A DNA stretch of 64,000 nucleotides. Origin: JAJFHI01 sp050633705. GTDB taxonomy: Bacteria; Pseudomonadota; Alphaproteobacteria; Rhizobiales; Hyphomicrobiaceae. Location: positions 1-64,000 of the forward strand of contig JBOEGZ010000020.1 in NCBI GenBank assembly GCA_050633705.1. The letters run 5' to 3'. Below are positions 62,801-64,000 of this stretch, one piece after another. Made by a program: the position numbers and the translations under genes. How positions within the stretch are numbered: the stretch's first letter is position 1; every line of letters starts with the position of its first letter. The notes below the pieces were generated by a model, which saw only the letters and a list, made by a program, of their open reading frames with translations, had not been told where the DNA came from and searched no databases.

Positions 62801-62966
62801 CGGAGGCCCCTCGATAGGTTGTGTCGATCGAAACGACGGGTGGGTCGATGTTGGGGTGTTGGCGCAATGGCAGGCGCAAAAACGAAACGATACCAAATGC
62901 AATCAACAGCAATGCCAAAACCGAGGCAAATACCGGCCGGGTCACAGAAACATCAGACAGCTTCAC
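59859..62966 (-). CDS. RND-family multidrug efflux permease (AcrB/MexF-like)
   Basis: Inner-membrane proton-driven pump, 1035 residues, exporting drugs or other amphiphiles through an adaptor and an outer-membrane channel. It has the N-terminal VTRPVFASVLALLLIAFGIV helix, LPLRQHPNIDPP, and the transmembrane-4 region LALVLAIGLVVDDAIVVLEN with two aspartates for proton relay. The second-half repeat (NGILIVEFVNQLRDKG) is present, as are two large periplasmic loops. Its ATG overlaps the adaptor stop by four bases. No TolC-type gene is in view. Confidence 0.93.
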   Translation of the reverse strand: MKLSDVSVTRPVFASVLALLLIAFGIVSFLRLPLRQHPNIDPPVVSIDTTYRGASATVVENRVTELIESRIAGVEGIRFIESRSRNGRSDITVEFNVGRDVEAAANDIRDRVSAILDDLPPEAEPPEIEKVDDDNNVVMWLNLTSDRMSVPELTDYADRYLVDRFSVLDGVARVRIGGQQSLAMRIWLDRKAMAARELTVIDVERALRAENVELPAGSIESKRRQFTVRLDRNFRSADDFRKLVLQRTDQYLIRLGDIARIEKTAIEDRTFFRGNRQSMVGLGIVKQSTANTIAVSRLGRALKDKINPTLPEGMSIEQSFDISVFVEGAIAEVYKTLFISVGAVILVILLFLGNLRAMLVPAVTVPVSIVATFIVLYTLGFTINLLTLLALVLAIGLVVDDAIVVLENIYRRMDSLGETPLVAAYRGARQVGFAVIATTLVLIAVFTPVAFLEGDIGRLFSEFALTMSAAVAFSSLVALSLSPMVASKLLKPRKDLGFVARTLDRFFSRMTDVYSWLLRGCLRVPLVPIVVFVAVSGSAYWLFKQVPSEYAPREDRGAFFVIVSGPEGATYNHMIEYMDEIERRLMPLVDSGEATRLLVRAPRGFGTIQTFNSGIVIVLLDDWSKRRSAFDIMAEIRTKLSDLPDVRAFPIMRQGFGRGIKKPVQFVIGGGTYKELAEWRDIINKKIADSNPGLVGVDWDYKETRPTLDVKIDYDRAAELGVTVSDIGQTLETMLGSRKVTTYIYQGREYDVLLEGERSQQQTLTDIENIYVRSNRSNKLVPLSNIVRLTERADSAQLDRYNRVRAITLSANLGPNLVLGDALDYLEGLVRDNLPETASIDFKNQSRDFKSSNSSISFVFLLGILIVFLVLAAQFESWIHPFIIILTVPLAITGGLLGLYITGGSLNLYSQIGMVALVGLAAKNGILIVEFVNQLRDKGTPFDEAIFQASTVRLRPILMTGLTTVAGALPLILSSGAGSETRSVIGVVVLAGVSVATLFTIFIVPVAYALVARRSGSPGDTRRQLESEMQPSAAE

Positions 62967-64000
62967 GACCGTCGCGCGCCTCCCGAAGCCTCATGTCTTT
63001 TGGAACGCGCCTCGGCCCGCGGGCTGACGTTGATCTTGCCCCCTGACGGAGTGTCCCGACCCGATGGAGGCGTGACACGTTTGAAGGTTTCGTTGTTGAT
63101 CGTAACGCTCGCACCTGGTCGCAATTTCAATTGTCCGTGGGTTACAACAAGCTCACCAACCTTCAAACCCTCCAAGACCTCAACGTCACCGGGACGACGT
63201 TGACCGGTCTTGATCAACCGACGCGAAACGGTTGCGGCCGCTTCATCGACGACAAACACAAAGTTATCCCGCGAAACAGGGACAATCGCTTCTTCTGGGA
63301 TCACCAGGGCCTGGCGCTGATCTTTGTAAAGTACGATTTGCATCAACATTCCAGGCACAAGGCGGCGGTCCGGATTAGGCAATACGGCGCGAACACGAAT
63401 GGTTCGTGTCAATTGGTCGATCCGATTGTCAACACCGGTGACCTTGCCCCTAAACTCATCAATTCCCAACCCACGCGATGTTGCAACGACCGGAAGGCCC
63501 GGCTGCAAGGACCCAATAAATGTCGAGGGAATAGAAAAGTCGAGTTTCATCATACTATCGTCAGCGATATCGACGATCAACGTGCCTGGCTCCACCAAGG
63601 CACCAACACTAATGTTTCGCAAGCCGACGACACCAGAAAACGGCGCGCGAATTATTCGGTCAGCCATGCGCGCTTTCATGGCCCGCAAACGGGCTTTGCT
63701 TGTTTGTAACAAGCGGCGGCGTTCATCCAATATGGTCTCTGCTGTCAACCGGCGTTTGGCCAAACCCTTAGTGCGCTTGTATTGCAACTCAGCCTCAGAC
63801 ACCATCGACTGGGCTTCAGCCAATTGCGCACGCTCCTCGGCGGCTGCCATTTCCACCAACACTTGGTCTTTTTCAACACGTTGGCCGTCATCAAACTGAA
63901 TTGACGCAACGATATCTGTGACAGTTGCCGTTAGGGCGACACTTTCTTTCGCGCGCAGGGTGCCCAACGCTTCGACCCGATCGTGAAAGTCGACAATCTT
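62963..64000 (-). CDS. RND efflux periplasmic adaptor (membrane fusion protein), N-terminus beyond right edge
   Basis: Periplasmic adaptor subunit linking the RND permease to the outer membrane. The visible 345 codons read through to base 64000 without a start, beginning KIVDFHDRVEALGTLRAKES, which is the usual first beta-barrel segment after a signal peptide; the N-terminal 30-50 residues are missing. Lipoyl and hairpin domains (EERAQLAEAQSMVSEAELQY, RIIRAPFSGVVGLRNIS) follow, and the C-terminal domain ends in a basic tail. Translationally coupled to the pump gene. Confidence 0.9.
   Translation of the reverse strand, partial: KIVDFHDRVEALGTLRAKESVALTATVTDIVASIQFDDGQRVEKDQVLVEMAAAEERAQLAEAQSMVSEAELQYKRTKGLAKRRLTAETILDERRRLLQTSKARLRAMKARMADRIIRAPFSGVVGLRNISVGALVEPGTLIVDIADDSMMKLDFSIPSTFIGSLQPGLPVVATSRGLGIDEFRGKVTGVDNRIDQLTRTIRVRAVLPNPDRRLVPGMLMQIVLYKDQRQALVIPEEAIVPVSRDNFVFVVDEAAATVSRRLIKTGQRRPGDVEVLEGLKVGELVVTHGQLKLRPGASVTINNETFKRVTPPSGRDTPSGGKINVSPRAEARSKRHEASGGARRS

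Noticed and set aside
1..64000. Mobile elements, CRISPR arrays, toxin-antitoxin pairs, tRNA or rRNA genes
   Set aside because: None seen on either strand: no transposase, integrase, regular spacers or tRNA-like clover leaves. The RHH domain at 19317 has no toxin partner, since its continuation is PII.

Overview
The window looks like part of a chromosome from an alphaproteobacterium, most likely of the order Hyphomicrobiales (Rhizobiales). Pointers are the first residues of a rhizobial-type porin at the left edge, the recR/ybaB/dnaX/SRP-RNA block, the cycM-kdsB-pheA arrangement, a two-yejA yejABEF operon of the type known from Brucella, a complete tad/cpa Flp-pilus locus with CtrA-type boxes, and a short cobT-cobS-cobU-cobC operon. 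Base composition looks intermediate (around half G+C by eye). No phage, transposon, CRISPR, rRNA or tRNA was seen; the window reads as ordinary backbone with a few unusual loci.

Layout: 1-133 is a porin fragment. 318-2467 (minus) encodes a GMC flavoprotein dehydrogenase and its Tat-exported small subunit. 2824-9180 is an acetoin-dehydrogenase-like locus: the regulator acoR (plus), then on the minus strand acoA, acoB, a free lipoyl domain, an intrinsic terminator, a free E2 catalytic domain, and a lipoate ligase. 9765-10601 is a SoxYZ-like carrier. 10880-14544 holds folE, truA, a secreted hypothetical, fmt and def; 14690-18258 two glycosyltransferases and a MATE exporter. 18401-22293 holds recR, an unusual ribbon-helix-helix/PII fusion, ybaB and dnaX, followed by the 4.5S SRP RNA (minus strand). 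22743-27909 carries nudC, a SCO1-type copper chaperone, an SDR, pheA, kdsB and a membrane-anchored cytochrome c. 28210-36018 is the yejA1-yejA2-yejB-yejE-yejF peptide importer, followed by a GST, an unknown protein, an NlpC/P60 hydrolase and a leucyl aminopeptidase.

39851-53681 is the Flp pilus region: tadD, then convergent tadC-tadB-cpaF-cpaE-cpaD-cpaC-cpaB-cpaA and two pilins on the minus strand, then a stand-alone secretin N-domain protein and two TadE-like minor pilins on the plus strand. 53967-64000 holds a TetR regulator, a YdjM-like membrane protein, an HDAC-family deacetylase, the late cobalamin operon and an RND efflux pump whose adaptor gene runs off the right edge.

The most striking item is the gene at 19317-19826. 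It encodes a ribbon-helix-helix DNA-binding domain fused in frame to a complete PII nitrogen/energy sensor. A near-perfect internal Shine-Dalgarno lies before the PII methionine, and a palindrome lies over its promoter. This suggests a self-regulated transcription factor that reads PII ligands directly and mixes with free PII made from the same mRNA. Second is the acetoin-type complex whose E2 is split into lipoyl and catalytic proteins separated by a terminator, under an AcoR whose GAFTGA motif is degraded.
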